Assembly: GCF_024124665.1 (NCBI RefSeq)
Contig: NZ_JAMXSB010000012.1
Location: forward strand, 144,695 to 208,694
Origin: Pleionea sp. CnH1-48
GTDB taxonomy: Bacteria > Pseudomonadota > Gammaproteobacteria > Enterobacterales > Kangiellaceae
Direction of reading: 5' to 3'
Length of the DNA: 64,000 bases
The position numbers and the translations under genes are program-made. Position 1 is the stretch's first letter. Each line of letters starts with the position of its first letter. Shown piece after piece: positions 45,563 to 53,608 of this stretch. The notes below the pieces were generated by a model. That model did no database searches. It saw only the letters and a list, made by a program, of their open reading frames with translations, and was not told where the DNA came from.

Positions 45563-47911
45563 ATGAGACTTGCCCGGTGGCTAAATAAAAAGAAAAAAGG
45601 GCTGGCGCTATTGCTAGCTCCTTTCTTGCTGTTTTTATTGCTCGACTTTTTATTTCCATTACCGCTTCCGGGCCAACACTCTCAAGATTTTGCTCAAGTC
45701 ATTACCGACAACAAAGGGCAGCCTTTACGAGTATTTGCCGATGCCGATGGTGTCTGGCGCTATCCCATAAAACCCGAAGATGTTTCACCGCTGTATCTGG
45801 AAGCTTTGCTCAACTACGAAGATCGCTGGTTTGAGCATCACCCAGGCGTCAATCCTCTATCCTTAATGCGCGCGGTCGGACAGTGGCTTTATTATGGTCG
45901 TGCAGTATCCGGTGCCTCAACACTCACCATGCAGGTTGCCCGCTTGCTTGATCCTCACAGCAAGAGTATTCCAGGCAAACTGAAACAAATTTTTCGAGCA
46001 CTGCAACTTGAGTGGCATCTGGAAAAAAGCGACATACTGACTCTGTATCTTAACTATGCACCTTTCGGCGGACCGCTCGAAGGAGTCGAAGCCGCCAGTT
46101 TTGCTTATCTGGGTAAGTCTTCTTCTCAGCTATCTCATGCAGAAGCCGCACTGCTAGCAGTACTCCCCCAATCACCTTCTCGCAACCGACCTGATCGCTA
46201 TCCGCTTCGCGCCGAAAAATCCCGCAATAAATTATTAGATCGGTTGGCAACTTATGAAGTGTGGCATGCTGATACCATCACCAGTGCTAAACAAGAACCG
46301 GTTCTGGCCGAATATAATACGGCTCCGCTACAAGCTCCTTTGCTGGCACGCAGACTCGCAAAACGTTATCCACAACAACGAGTTATTCGCTCAACCATCG
46401 ACTCAGAACTGCAAAGCGTGCTGGCAGAACAAGTGAAAGAATATGCCGAAAGTTTTCCTGTTGGTACCTCCGCTGCAGCATTGATTGTAGAAAACAAAAC
46501 CCGCTCTGCTGTTGCCTATGTGGGTGCCGCTGATTTTGGCGACTCACTGCGCTACGGCCATGTGGATATGATTCAAGCTCAACGCTCGCCGGGTTCAACA
46601 TTAAAACCCTTCTTATATGGCATCGCTATCGACGAAGGTCTGGTCCATGAAAAGTCCCTGTTATTAGATACTCCAGCAGATTTTAATGGCTATCGTCCAG
46701 AGAACTTCCATCAGGGATTTTCAGGCCCCGTTACGCTACGTTCGGCACTGCAACGCTCACTCAACCTGCCCGCAGTTCAGGTACTGGAGGCGTTAACGCC
46801 CGAAGTCTTTTATGCTCGCCTGGCATCCGCGGGTTTAAAGCTGAACTTGCCCCACTCGTCAAAACCCAATTTATCCTTGGTGCTGGGAGGGGCAGGAACA
46901 AATCTGGAATCCTTAACGACAACCTTTAGCTCTCTCGCTAACCAAGGCTATGCAGGCCCCATACGGCTCAGCCAATTTGACCCAGACTCCAAAGGCAGAC
47001 GTTTATTGTCTCCACAGTCAGCTTGGTTAATCAGCGACATTTTGCGCGGCGTGTCTCTGGTAGGAAGCCCTATTGAACGCATCAGCGCACAAAGACACCA
47101 TCGCATTGCCTTTAAAACGGGCACCAGTTATGGTTTTCGAGACGCCTGGGTATTGGCATCGAGCCAAAACTACACCCTGGGAGTCTGGGTGGGTCGACCT
47201 GATGGCAGCATTTTAATGGATAATTTTGGTCGACGCTCAGCAGTCCCCTTATTGAAACGCATCCTTAATGTGTTACCAGCTTCTGGGCTAGCACCGTCAC
47301 CGCGACCCGAGCAGCTATCAAAATCTGTTATTTGCTGGCCACTGGGAACAACCCTGACCATGAACGAAACACCCTGGTGCCATCAACAACACAGTAGCTG
47401 GCTGGTGGACGGTATGGCACCACCCACTCTGGTGGAACCTCAACAGCAACAATGGGCCCAATCACTAACGTCCATCTGGGTTGATGACGCAGGAAAAAGA
47501 TTAACTCCCAACTGTCTGACCTCAACACGCCAGACCTTAAAAGTCGCATTATGGCCACAATCGCTCGATTCCTGGCTGCCACTCAAATGGAAGCGCAGCA
47601 CTTTACTGCCAGAACTAGCCACTCACTGTGAAGAAGATCAGGTACTCAGACAGACATTAGCGATCCGCGGTATTCAAGCACAGGCAACACTTTATTCAGC
47701 CCCATCAGATAACGCTTTACCCAAAGTGTTACTGCATCTCGAAGGCGCCCAAGGCGAAGCCCATTGGTTTATTAACGGCCAGTGGCTTTCGGCGACCGCT
47801 AACAAAGAACACGCTCTGGAATGGCAAGCCACCAAGGAAGGCGCCTTTGAAATCAGTGTGATCGACAGCGCAGGACAGATTGCCCGTCTGAATTTTAACG
47901 TTCGTTCATAA
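45563..47911 (+). CDS. pbpC: Penicillin-binding protein 1C
   Basis: 782 residues. N-terminal membrane anchor (about 14-32); glycosyltransferase domain (EDRWFEHHPGVNP, with the catalytic Glu, then SGASTLTMQVARLL); transpeptidase domain with SPGSTLKPF (SxxK) and KTGTSYGFRDAW (KTG box); C-terminal BiPBP_C domain (about 690-780). A bifunctional peptidoglycan synthase co-transcribed with the alpha-2-macroglobulin gene. All catalytic motifs are present. Confidence 0.95.
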   Translation: MRLARWLNKKKKGLALLLAPFLLFLLLDFLFPLPLPGQHSQDFAQVITDNKGQPLRVFADADGVWRYPIKPEDVSPLYLEALLNYEDRWFEHHPGVNPLSLMRAVGQWLYYGRAVSGASTLTMQVARLLDPHSKSIPGKLKQIFRALQLEWHLEKSDILTLYLNYAPFGGPLEGVEAASFAYLGKSSSQLSHAEAALLAVLPQSPSRNRPDRYPLRAEKSRNKLLDRLATYEVWHADTITSAKQEPVLAEYNTAPLQAPLLARRLAKRYPQQRVIRSTIDSELQSVLAEQVKEYAESFPVGTSAAALIVENKTRSAVAYVGAADFGDSLRYGHVDMIQAQRSPGSTLKPFLYGIAIDEGLVHEKSLLLDTPADFNGYRPENFHQGFSGPVTLRSALQRSLNLPAVQVLEALTPEVFYARLASAGLKLNLPHSSKPNLSLVLGGAGTNLESLTTTFSSLANQGYAGPIRLSQFDPDSKGRRLLSPQSAWLISDILRGVSLVGSPIERISAQRHHRIAFKTGTSYGFRDAWVLASSQNYTLGVWVGRPDGSILMDNFGRRSAVPLLKRILNVLPASGLAPSPRPEQLSKSVICWPLGTTLTMNETPWCHQQHSSWLVDGMAPPTLVEPQQQQWAQSLTSIWVDDAGKRLTPNCLTSTRQTLKVALWPQSLDSWLPLKWKRSTLLPELATHCEEDQVLRQTLAIRGIQAQATLYSAPSDNALPKVLLHLEGAQGEAHWFINGQWLSATANKEHALEWQATKEGAFEISVIDSAGQIARLNFNVRS

Positions 47912-48087
47912 AACAAAGACTCTGTCATTGCAGTAACAGCCGTCGCCTTGCGAAATGTAGGGGTGTTGGCTGCATTTTGTAATACTTTGGACATATATCG
48001 CTCGATTAAATTTTGCACTGCAAGTACAAATAACACTCAAATTTTATAACTCATTGATTTTATTGACTTATATATATCTCAAAGCAG

Positions 48088-48103
48088 AGGGTATTAATAC
48101 CCT
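48088..48103. promoter_or_regulatory. 16-bp perfect palindrome
   Basis: AGGGTATTAATACCCT is a complete palindrome about 90 bases upstream of the small membrane protein gene, preceded by TTGACT. It may be an operator, but no regulator is nearby. Confidence 0.4.
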
Positions 48104-48195
48104 GTTTTATTGTTGGCCAGATTTGATAAGGTCGAGTGGACCAATTAATAAACAATAAGGGTCAGTAGACCTAATAATAATTAAGGGGACCATTG

Positions 48196-48543
48196 ATGCT
48201 TGAACAAGGTATCACGCTGTTAGCAGTTGTTATTCTGGTATCCATCTATCAAGCCTTGCGAGGTGGTATTGATTACTTGAACAGCGAACGCGAAAGCAAA
48301 AATTTGCCACAAAAATCGATCCCACTGTGGTTAAACGCGTTTATGCTTGTCTCTTACACCTTATTGTTTTTATCCGTTACTTACGTCTGGATCACCCAAG
48401 TTTGGTTAGTGGCTTTAGCCATGACAGTTGCAACCTTTATGGCCAGCGTATCGGTTAAAATGATTTTCTTACCGCGTAGCGAAAGTGACTTTTATCAAAA
48501 GTACTTTGAAGGCCCGTTAACTGGCACCAAAGAGTTATCTTGA
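48196..48543 (+). CDS. Small two- or three-TM membrane protein, unknown
   Basis: 115 residues from ATG 48196, with AAGGGG upstream. Hydrophobic segments at about 4-20, 48-70 and 73-93, with a polar loop (YLNSERESKNLPQKSIP) between the first two and a soluble tail containing FYQKYFEGPLTG. I recognise no family. Stand-alone between pbpC and the DUF3820 gene; the leader contains the 16-bp palindrome. Confidence 0.72.
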   Translation: MLEQGITLLAVVILVSIYQALRGGIDYLNSERESKNLPQKSIPLWLNAFMLVSYTLLFLSVTYVWITQVWLVALAMTVATFMASVSVKMIFLPRSESDFYQKYFEGPLTGTKELS

Positions 48544-48722
48544 TTTAATTCGCACCCCTTCAATAAATATAATAATTACGAAGGCCCTTATCGGGGCTGA
48601 ATAATGTTTTCCCCGGTTAGGATTGCACGCTAGCATGGATGCTATTTTTATATAACGGTTACGCTATCAAACCTGTAGAATAGTCCCTACCTGAATAGTC
48701 AAACACAACGCTCTACACTGCT

Positions 48723-48941
48723 ATGAACGAAACGCTTTTGTTAGAAGCTATCCAGCAAACCATGCCTTTTGGAAAATACGCTGGACGTAAACTTTTAGAA
48801 TTACCTGAGCCTTACCTGGTCTGGTTTAACCAGCAAGGTTTTCCGCAAGGAAAACTAGGCGCACAACTGGCTCTGATCCATGAAATAAAAGTGAATGGAC
48901 TAGAAGAAATGCTCAAACCTTTGTTGAACGCCAAAGCCTAA
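48723..48941 (+). CDS. DUF3820 family protein
   Basis: 72 residues. The segment TMPFGKYAGRKLLELPEPYLVWF is the DUF3820 signature, also seen in exonuclease-associated modules, followed by a Gly-containing turn (QGFPQGKLGAQL) and a helix. Small cytoplasmic protein, function unknown; some relatives are annotated as quorum-sensing-regulated virulence factors. Nine bases upstream of the apbE start, so probably co-transcribed. Confidence 0.88.
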   Translation: MNETLLLEAIQQTMPFGKYAGRKLLELPEPYLVWFNQQGFPQGKLGAQLALIHEIKVNGLEEMLKPLLNAKA

Positions 48942-48950
48942 GGCCCCAAC

Positions 48951-49817
48951 TTGCAACTGTTCGTTCAGGAACCCTGTTTTAAAGCCGTGTTCCAGGCCAT
49001 GGGCGGCCCCTGTGAGTTGCTCATAGAAACGGATAGTGAAGCCTTAGCTTTTCAGCTTGCTTCGATCGCTCAGCAAGAAGTTGAACGAATAGAAGCGAAA
49101 TACAGCCGCTATAAAAAAAACAATATCTGCCATGACTTAAACCAAAGTAATGGTAAAGCCGTCGCGATAGACGCCGAAACCTACCGCTTACTCAAGTTTG
49201 CTGATGATTGTTATCAAATGAGTGAAGGACTATTTGATATGACTTCTGGCGTGTTGAGAAAAGCATGGAAGTTCGACGGTTCAAACACTCTGCCCGATCA
49301 AGAAAAAATAAAATCTTTATTGCCCCATATTGGTTGGCAAAAAATAACCTTTGATCACAATCATTTTGTAATGCCACCGAATATGGAGTTGGACTTTGGT
49401 GGAATAGGAAAAGAATATGCCGTAGACAATGTGTGCCATCTACTAAAAAGCACAGCACCAACGACTGCCATTCTGGTTAATCTTGGTGGTGATTTAGCGA
49501 CGACCACAACACGACATTTGAATAAAGCCTGGCGTATTGGCATCGAAGGACACAATGATATTTCTCATTTAGAATTTATGCAGGGTGCCATTGCAACCAG
49601 TGGCAACACTCATCGTTTTTTCGAAAAAGAGGGTGTTCGTTACAGCCACATATTAAATCCCAAAACAGGCATGCCAATTACTAATGCTCCATCGACTATC
49701 ACGGTTGCCGCACCGCTATGCATCGAAGCAGGGTTGCTCGCCACACTCGCTATACTTCATGGCTCTGAGGCAAAATTATTTCTTGATACTCAAAACATTC
49801 GGTACTGGATCTCATAA
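48951..49817 (+). CDS. apbE: ApbE-family FAD:protein FMN transferase
   Basis: 288 residues starting with TTG (48951), with a weak AAGG seven bases upstream. Conserved blocks: FQAMGGPCELLIE, RIEAKYSRYKKNN, MSEGLFDMTSGVLRKAW, the FAD-site motif ELDFGGIGKEYAVD, LVNLGGDLA and the metal region SHILNPKTGMPI. ApbE transfers FMN onto Thr of Nqr/Rnf subunits. No signal peptide or lipobox, so this copy would be cytoplasmic, unlike the classic periplasmic lipoprotein. Followed by a strong terminator. Confidence 0.9.
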   Translation: MQLFVQEPCFKAVFQAMGGPCELLIETDSEALAFQLASIAQQEVERIEAKYSRYKKNNICHDLNQSNGKAVAIDAETYRLLKFADDCYQMSEGLFDMTSGVLRKAWKFDGSNTLPDQEKIKSLLPHIGWQKITFDHNHFVMPPNMELDFGGIGKEYAVDNVCHLLKSTAPTTAILVNLGGDLATTTTRHLNKAWRIGIEGHNDISHLEFMQGAIATSGNTHRFFEKEGVRYSHILNPKTGMPITNAPSTITVAAPLCIEAGLLATLAILHGSEAKLFLDTQNIRYWIS

Positions 49818-49821
49818 AATA

Positions 49822-49849
49822 AAAAAGCAGAGCTATTGCTCTGCTTTTT
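49822..49849. terminator. Bidirectional terminator
   Basis: Twelve-base perfect stem AAAAAGCAGAGC, loop TATT, complementary arm ending in T5. It serves apbE on plus and, through its A-start, the secreted protein gene ending at 49855 on minus. Confidence 0.88.
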
Positions 49850-49854
49850 CACAT

Positions 49855-50493
49855 TTAGCGAGGATCAACCCCTCCACCATTAAAGCACTTAGGAACATAA
49901 GCACTGAAGTAGTGATAAGAACCTGTTTCGCTACTGTTTTTAGCTCTTACACGCAAGTTATAGCTTTTGCCGCCATAAGTTACGTCAAAAGCTGCCGCAG
50001 GTGCTGACGTAGAAGTAATATTGCGCCATGCACCGGCTTCATACTTTTGGAAGTCATAAGACGTTGCGCCTTGTGGTGCAGCCCAAGAAACAAAACCTTT
50101 ACGAGTATAATAGCGGCACGCTCCGTACTCATAAAAAGCAGAGTTTACAAACGGCTCTCTAGGTACATAGTGACAGGTTTGTTGCGTTGTATAAGTTGAA
50201 TGACTATAAGGTACTACCGCTGAACAACTAACTGACCGGCCTAGCTGATGATTGTATTCAGACAGTGTTGTCCATTGGCTGGTAGAATCATGGACATACT
50301 GGTTAATCCACCCGCTATGCCAACTTCCATTGATATACTCATTATAATGACAACTGGCCCAGCCAGCATAATGACGAATTTCGATTTGATGGTCCGTACA
50401 AACGCGATCTCGATCACTGTAGTCAATAATAGGATCTGCCGCAAACACTGTCATAGAGCTACCTAAAGCAGCAAGCAATAATTTAAGCTTCAT
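49855..50493 (-). CDS. Secreted Cys/Tyr-rich protein with C-terminal FnIII-like domain
   Basis: 212 residues. Signal peptide ending VFAAD; good ribosome site (AAAGGAAAC). The N-terminal half is rich in Tyr, His, Trp and Cys (HYAGWASCHYNEYINGSWH); the C-terminal 85 residues (GFVSWAAPQGATSYDFQKYE, then YNLRVRAKNSSETG) look like a fibronectin type III domain. Probably exported and disulfide-bonded. No family recognised for the N-terminal half. Same strand as the metalloprotease but separated by a terminator. Confidence 0.8.
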   Translation of the reverse strand: MKLKLLLAALGSSMTVFAADPIIDYSDRDRVCTDHQIEIRHYAGWASCHYNEYINGSWHSGWINQYVHDSTSQWTTLSEYNHQLGRSVSCSAVVPYSHSTYTTQQTCHYVPREPFVNSAFYEYGACRYYTRKGFVSWAAPQGATSYDFQKYEAGAWRNITSTSAPAAAFDVTYGGKSYNLRVRAKNSSETGSYHYFSAYVPKCFNGGGVDPR

Positions 50494-50842
50494 AAAGTTT
50501 CCTTTTTATTTCTGGTTTTGAAAAATTGTGAATGAAAAACAACAATCACAATGTTGTTTTCGTTGAGCAAAACGCGACCCAACAAACTTTAAAAAAGTTT
50601 ATTTATCATTTTTGTTCTTATGAAATTAAGACACATCCTAGTGCCGAAGAATCCATTACAGACTAAAGGAGCTCATTGCAATAAGCAATTCTCGAAGAGG
50701 ACATTAAATAACAAAGAAGAATTTAATCGCAAATAACTAATAATAAGACAAAAAAAGAAGCCGGTGTAAAACCGGCTTCATTATGTCCATATCTATAGCG
50801 CTAGCTATGGAAAACTTTACTTATACAGCAACATATTTTTTG
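50494..50842. other. Intergenic region upstream of the FnIII-like gene
   Basis: 349 AT-rich bases. It contains the terminator of the metalloprotease gene (50750-50779) and should contain the promoter of the secreted protein gene. No ORF seen. Confidence 0.5.
50750..50779 (-). terminator. Terminator of the metalloprotease gene
   Basis: Perfect nine-base stem GAAGCCGGT/ACCGGCTTC with a five-base loop, followed on the minus strand by seven T residues. Confidence 0.88.
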
Positions 50843-51601
50843 TTACCGATATCCTGCAACATCATCAATGATTGGACGGATTGCCTGATAAGAGTTTGAT
50901 ACACCTGTCACACCACATGGCTGACTATTACATGCATTCCAGTCAGGATCAGAAAAAATATCCAACTGAGTTACATTGCCATTGTAAGCCTGAGGATAAG
51001 CCATGATCGTTGAGAAGCTGAAATCAACACCATGTCCCATACCATAAGAGTAAACACCACCACTTCGATCGCCTTGACGACGTGAGTGAGCTAATCCCAT
51101 GTTATGCCCTAACTCGTGAACAAAGGTGTTGTAACCACAATCAACTGCAGAAATACTGTAAGCACGGCTATTAGAGCTGCTATACATAGTGCCGTTGTTT
51201 CCACGACCAACCCAAGCAATACCACAAACATAACCCTGCAATTGACCACCCTGGAAAATATTTTCGCGAGTTCCCAACAACACAACCATATCTGCTTTGT
51301 ACTGATTTCGATACCCCTGAATCGAATTGCTATCAGTAATCAAATCTAAATCGCTTTCTGTTGGCTGCAAGTCAGAAGTAGAAATTCTACCTTGAGCTAC
51401 AACGTTCAGTGTAATATCCAAACCATTATTACGATAAACACGATTAGCATACGAAATAAGATTGTTAATACGTGTGCTCATGCTGCCCGATATTTTATCC
51501 GCTGCAGGTTGCGTATAAAGCATCATAACATCAATGGTTTCTGCCTTTGCAGCTGAGACCATTCCCACCATCCCAACAGTGGCCATCATTAGTTTTTTCA
51601 T
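50843..51601 (-). CDS. Secreted reprolysin-like zinc metalloprotease
   Basis: 252 residues. Signal peptide (1-20). Metzincin zinc site HELGHNMGLAH (H162, E163, H166, H172) and a Met-turn SFSTIMAY, as in M12B/reprolysin-like bacterial proteases. Cys pairs (C126, C155 and two near the C-terminus) suggest disulfides. The catalytic domain is present without any N-terminal propeptide, unusual for this group; the upstream gene 57 bases away looks like that missing part. Probable role is extracellular proteolysis. Confidence 0.9.
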   Translation of the reverse strand: MKKLMMATVGMVGMVSAAKAETIDVMMLYTQPAADKISGSMSTRINNLISYANRVYRNNGLDITLNVVAQGRISTSDLQPTESDLDLITDSNSIQGYRNQYKADMVVLLGTRENIFQGGQLQGYVCGIAWVGRGNNGTMYSSSNSRAYSISAVDCGYNTFVHELGHNMGLAHSRRQGDRSGGVYSYGMGHGVDFSFSTIMAYPQAYNGNVTQLDIFSDPDWNACNSQPCGVTGVSNSYQAIRPIIDDVAGYR

Positions 51602-51658
51602 TAGAGTTAGCTCCTCTTAGTTTTATTATATTTGCGATTTATCGTCGCTCGACGATTT

Positions 51659-52381
51659 TTAATTTGATGATTTGATATCGGCATCGATCTCTAGATTGTC
51701 ATTACTATCGACAGGTTGGTCATCACTAAAATGAACACCATCTTGATGATCAGACCAATGATTAGCGGCCATCGCTCCCCCCGGAGCAATCCAGGCATAA
51801 TCGCCTTGTGACTCAAGCATAAAAACACCATCAGGTGTACTAATTTGAGCGTAGGTGGTCTTTTCGCCGATAGTAAATACCGCACTGAAGTAAGGACTCA
51901 TACCAGGAAAATTGGCTTCGACCGTACGGTCACCATTTTTATGGTTGGTAATGTGATCGACTTCAGCAATCAACTCTGTGCCAAGTTGAGGAATAGCAAT
52001 TGGGAAAGAATCTCCCAGAGAAAGGTTGAGCAAACCACTATTGTCGAGTTGAACATAAGCTTCTTGAGCCAGATCAGCAGGCAATTTGTCAGACGCCTGA
52101 AGCACCGACTTTGCTTTATCTGACACCGCCCATAATTCCAAATTAACAGGGTTGGAATCAGCAGATTTTGATTCAACAATCGTTGGTTTCTTTTTAGCAG
52201 GAGGGGATGATGGAGAGGAAGATGCCGGAGCATCTGCTTTAACAATAAAAATAGCTTTGTCATCAATTGAGTTTTCGTTATCAACTTTATGCGCCTTGTT
52301 CTCAGCACTATTAAAGTAAATATAACTACACAACATTAAACTCAAAACGACAGCAACTAGCCAGATCACTTTATGTTTCAT
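51659..52381 (-). CDS. Membrane-anchored protein resembling a metalloprotease propeptide
   Basis: 240 residues. N-terminal hydrophobic anchor (about 6-23), an Ala/Ser/Pro/Lys-rich linker (about 50-75), then a beta-rich domain: LNLSLGDSFPIAIPQ, DRTVEANFPG and EKTTYAQISTPDGVFMLES-type strands, like the N-terminal prodomains that precede reprolysin-like catalytic domains in single-chain homologues. The closing IAPGG and an acidic tail complete it. Being next to a protease lacking a prodomain, it may act in trans as inhibitor or folding helper. That function is inference. Confidence 0.65.
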   Translation of the reverse strand: MKHKVIWLVAVVLSLMLCSYIYFNSAENKAHKVDNENSIDDKAIFIVKADAPASSSPSSPPAKKKPTIVESKSADSNPVNLELWAVSDKAKSVLQASDKLPADLAQEAYVQLDNSGLLNLSLGDSFPIAIPQLGTELIAEVDHITNHKNGDRTVEANFPGMSPYFSAVFTIGEKTTYAQISTPDGVFMLESQGDYAWIAPGGAMAANHWSDHQDGVHFSDDQPVDSNDNLEIDADIKSSN

Positions 52382-52521
52382 GGCTTCCCCTTATTTTCCA
52401 ATACTTGTTAATAATTATTTTTTTTACAGTTTGTTTGTTTTTTTATGAAGATCACAGGTAATTTTTATCATTTACGGAGTGACTTAATACCTACTTTTTG
52501 TGGGTATTTATTGTATTTCAA

Positions 52522-52541
52522 TTGAGGTAGATTTGAGGTAG
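52522..52541. repeat. Direct repeat upstream of the protease operon
   Basis: Two copies of TTGAGGTAG with an 11-base period, about 140 bases upstream of the propeptide-like gene. One-turn spacing suits a dimeric activator binding in tandem. Confidence 0.5.
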
Positions 52542-52696
52542 GATCGCGCGACTTTTTATTATTCTTACCACTAAATAAATATATTGTTAATATCTAATTA
52601 AATAAAATCTTATTTAGAATAAACTAAACTAGCTTACAGTATATTACCAGCGATTTTTTCTGCTGATTTTAGTTAGATGCTTGTTATCAATAAAGT

Positions 52697-52730
52697 TCAC
52701 TTTGTCTAACGGATATATCAGACAAAGTGA
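52697..52730. repeat. 11-bp inverted repeat
   Basis: TCACTTTGTCT and its exact complement around a 12-base loop. No T-run on either side, so a terminator is unlikely. Confidence 0.6.
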
Positions 52731-53218
52731 CTCATATCGTCAATGCTAATCCGTTATACTGTCCAAGTGTTAGAAAGGCTAAGCTATACACTTTCATTCA
52801 TAACCCATCATAAAAGGCTTCGTCTTTCTTTACCCTTTGGTTCTGTGAAACATTATCTTTATTAGCATGAAATATTTTCTGGCCCGTTTTATTTTTCCCG
52901 ATAAAAAATTATTATTTTATTTAAGTAAAAAGTTTGCTATCTCAGTAGAAGAGAATGTAAAAAAATCGAAACAAGGTTAGAAAAAAAATTTGAATCATCG
53001 CTTTAATTTGACACTAATCAACTAATTGATTCACTTTAATTCGATTTAAAAAAATAAGACTAGTCTTTATTAATTAGCAAGGAAAAATTGATTATCGATT
53101 CAATAATAATTGTTAATCCAATTAAGAAACTAACTAACAATAATTCTTATTCCATTAAGTAAAAACACTTTGCCTGCCTGTTGAGAATAACTCAATAGCA
53201 GGTCTGCCTTACCGCAAT

Positions 53219-53374
53219 TCAGGCATCAGAATGGCTAGTGTAAGCCATGGTCTTTTCTTCTTCAGAAGTTTTCTGTTCTGGATAGTGAACTTCTGGATCT
53301 TCTGGTAACAAAAGATAAGCGACAGCGCTAACAGACATAACAAACACTGCGAGTATTACGTTTTTGTGTTTCAT
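53219..53374 (-). CDS. Small membrane-anchored protein, 51 residues
   Basis: Opens MKHKNVILAVFVMSVSAVAY, one hydrophobic segment, then an acidic Pro/Glu tail (LPEDPEVHYPEQKTSEEE) ending HSDA. AGAGAGG lies eight bases before the ATG. The domain-like division into anchor and charged tail, and the ribosome site, support a real gene inside an otherwise empty region. No family recognised. An imperfect hairpin (53177-53202) 17 bases downstream could end its transcript. Confidence 0.5.
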   Translation of the reverse strand: MKHKNVILAVFVMSVSAVAYLLLPEDPEVHYPEQKTSEEEKTMAYTSHSDA

Positions 53375-53608
53375 AATAACAACCTCTCTCTGCCTATATA
53401 TAAAATCCTAATTAACGTTTTTATTCTGCTGTTAATTTGAGCATTATTTCTTAATTAGGTTAAGTAATTTTAACTCACTTTCTTGTGATTTATTACACAC
53501 AAATTTTAAATTTAATTTAAAAAAGAGATTTTTATTTTTGTGTGAGATTTTCCAATATTTTATATTTCAACATCGAGATAAATAGCAGGGCATTTTAAAA
53601 CAACGTAA

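Larger units (their letters stand above)
52382..53218. other. Long AT-rich intergenic region with repeats
   Basis: 837 bases with no supported gene. It carries a direct repeat TTGAGGTAG (52522-52530 and 52533-52541, 11-base period), a nine-base hairpin at 52486-52508, an 11-base inverted repeat at 52697-52730, the palindrome AAGACTAGTCTT (53056-53067) and long A/T runs. It is the control region of the protease pair and possibly holds a small RNA. Confidence 0.6.
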
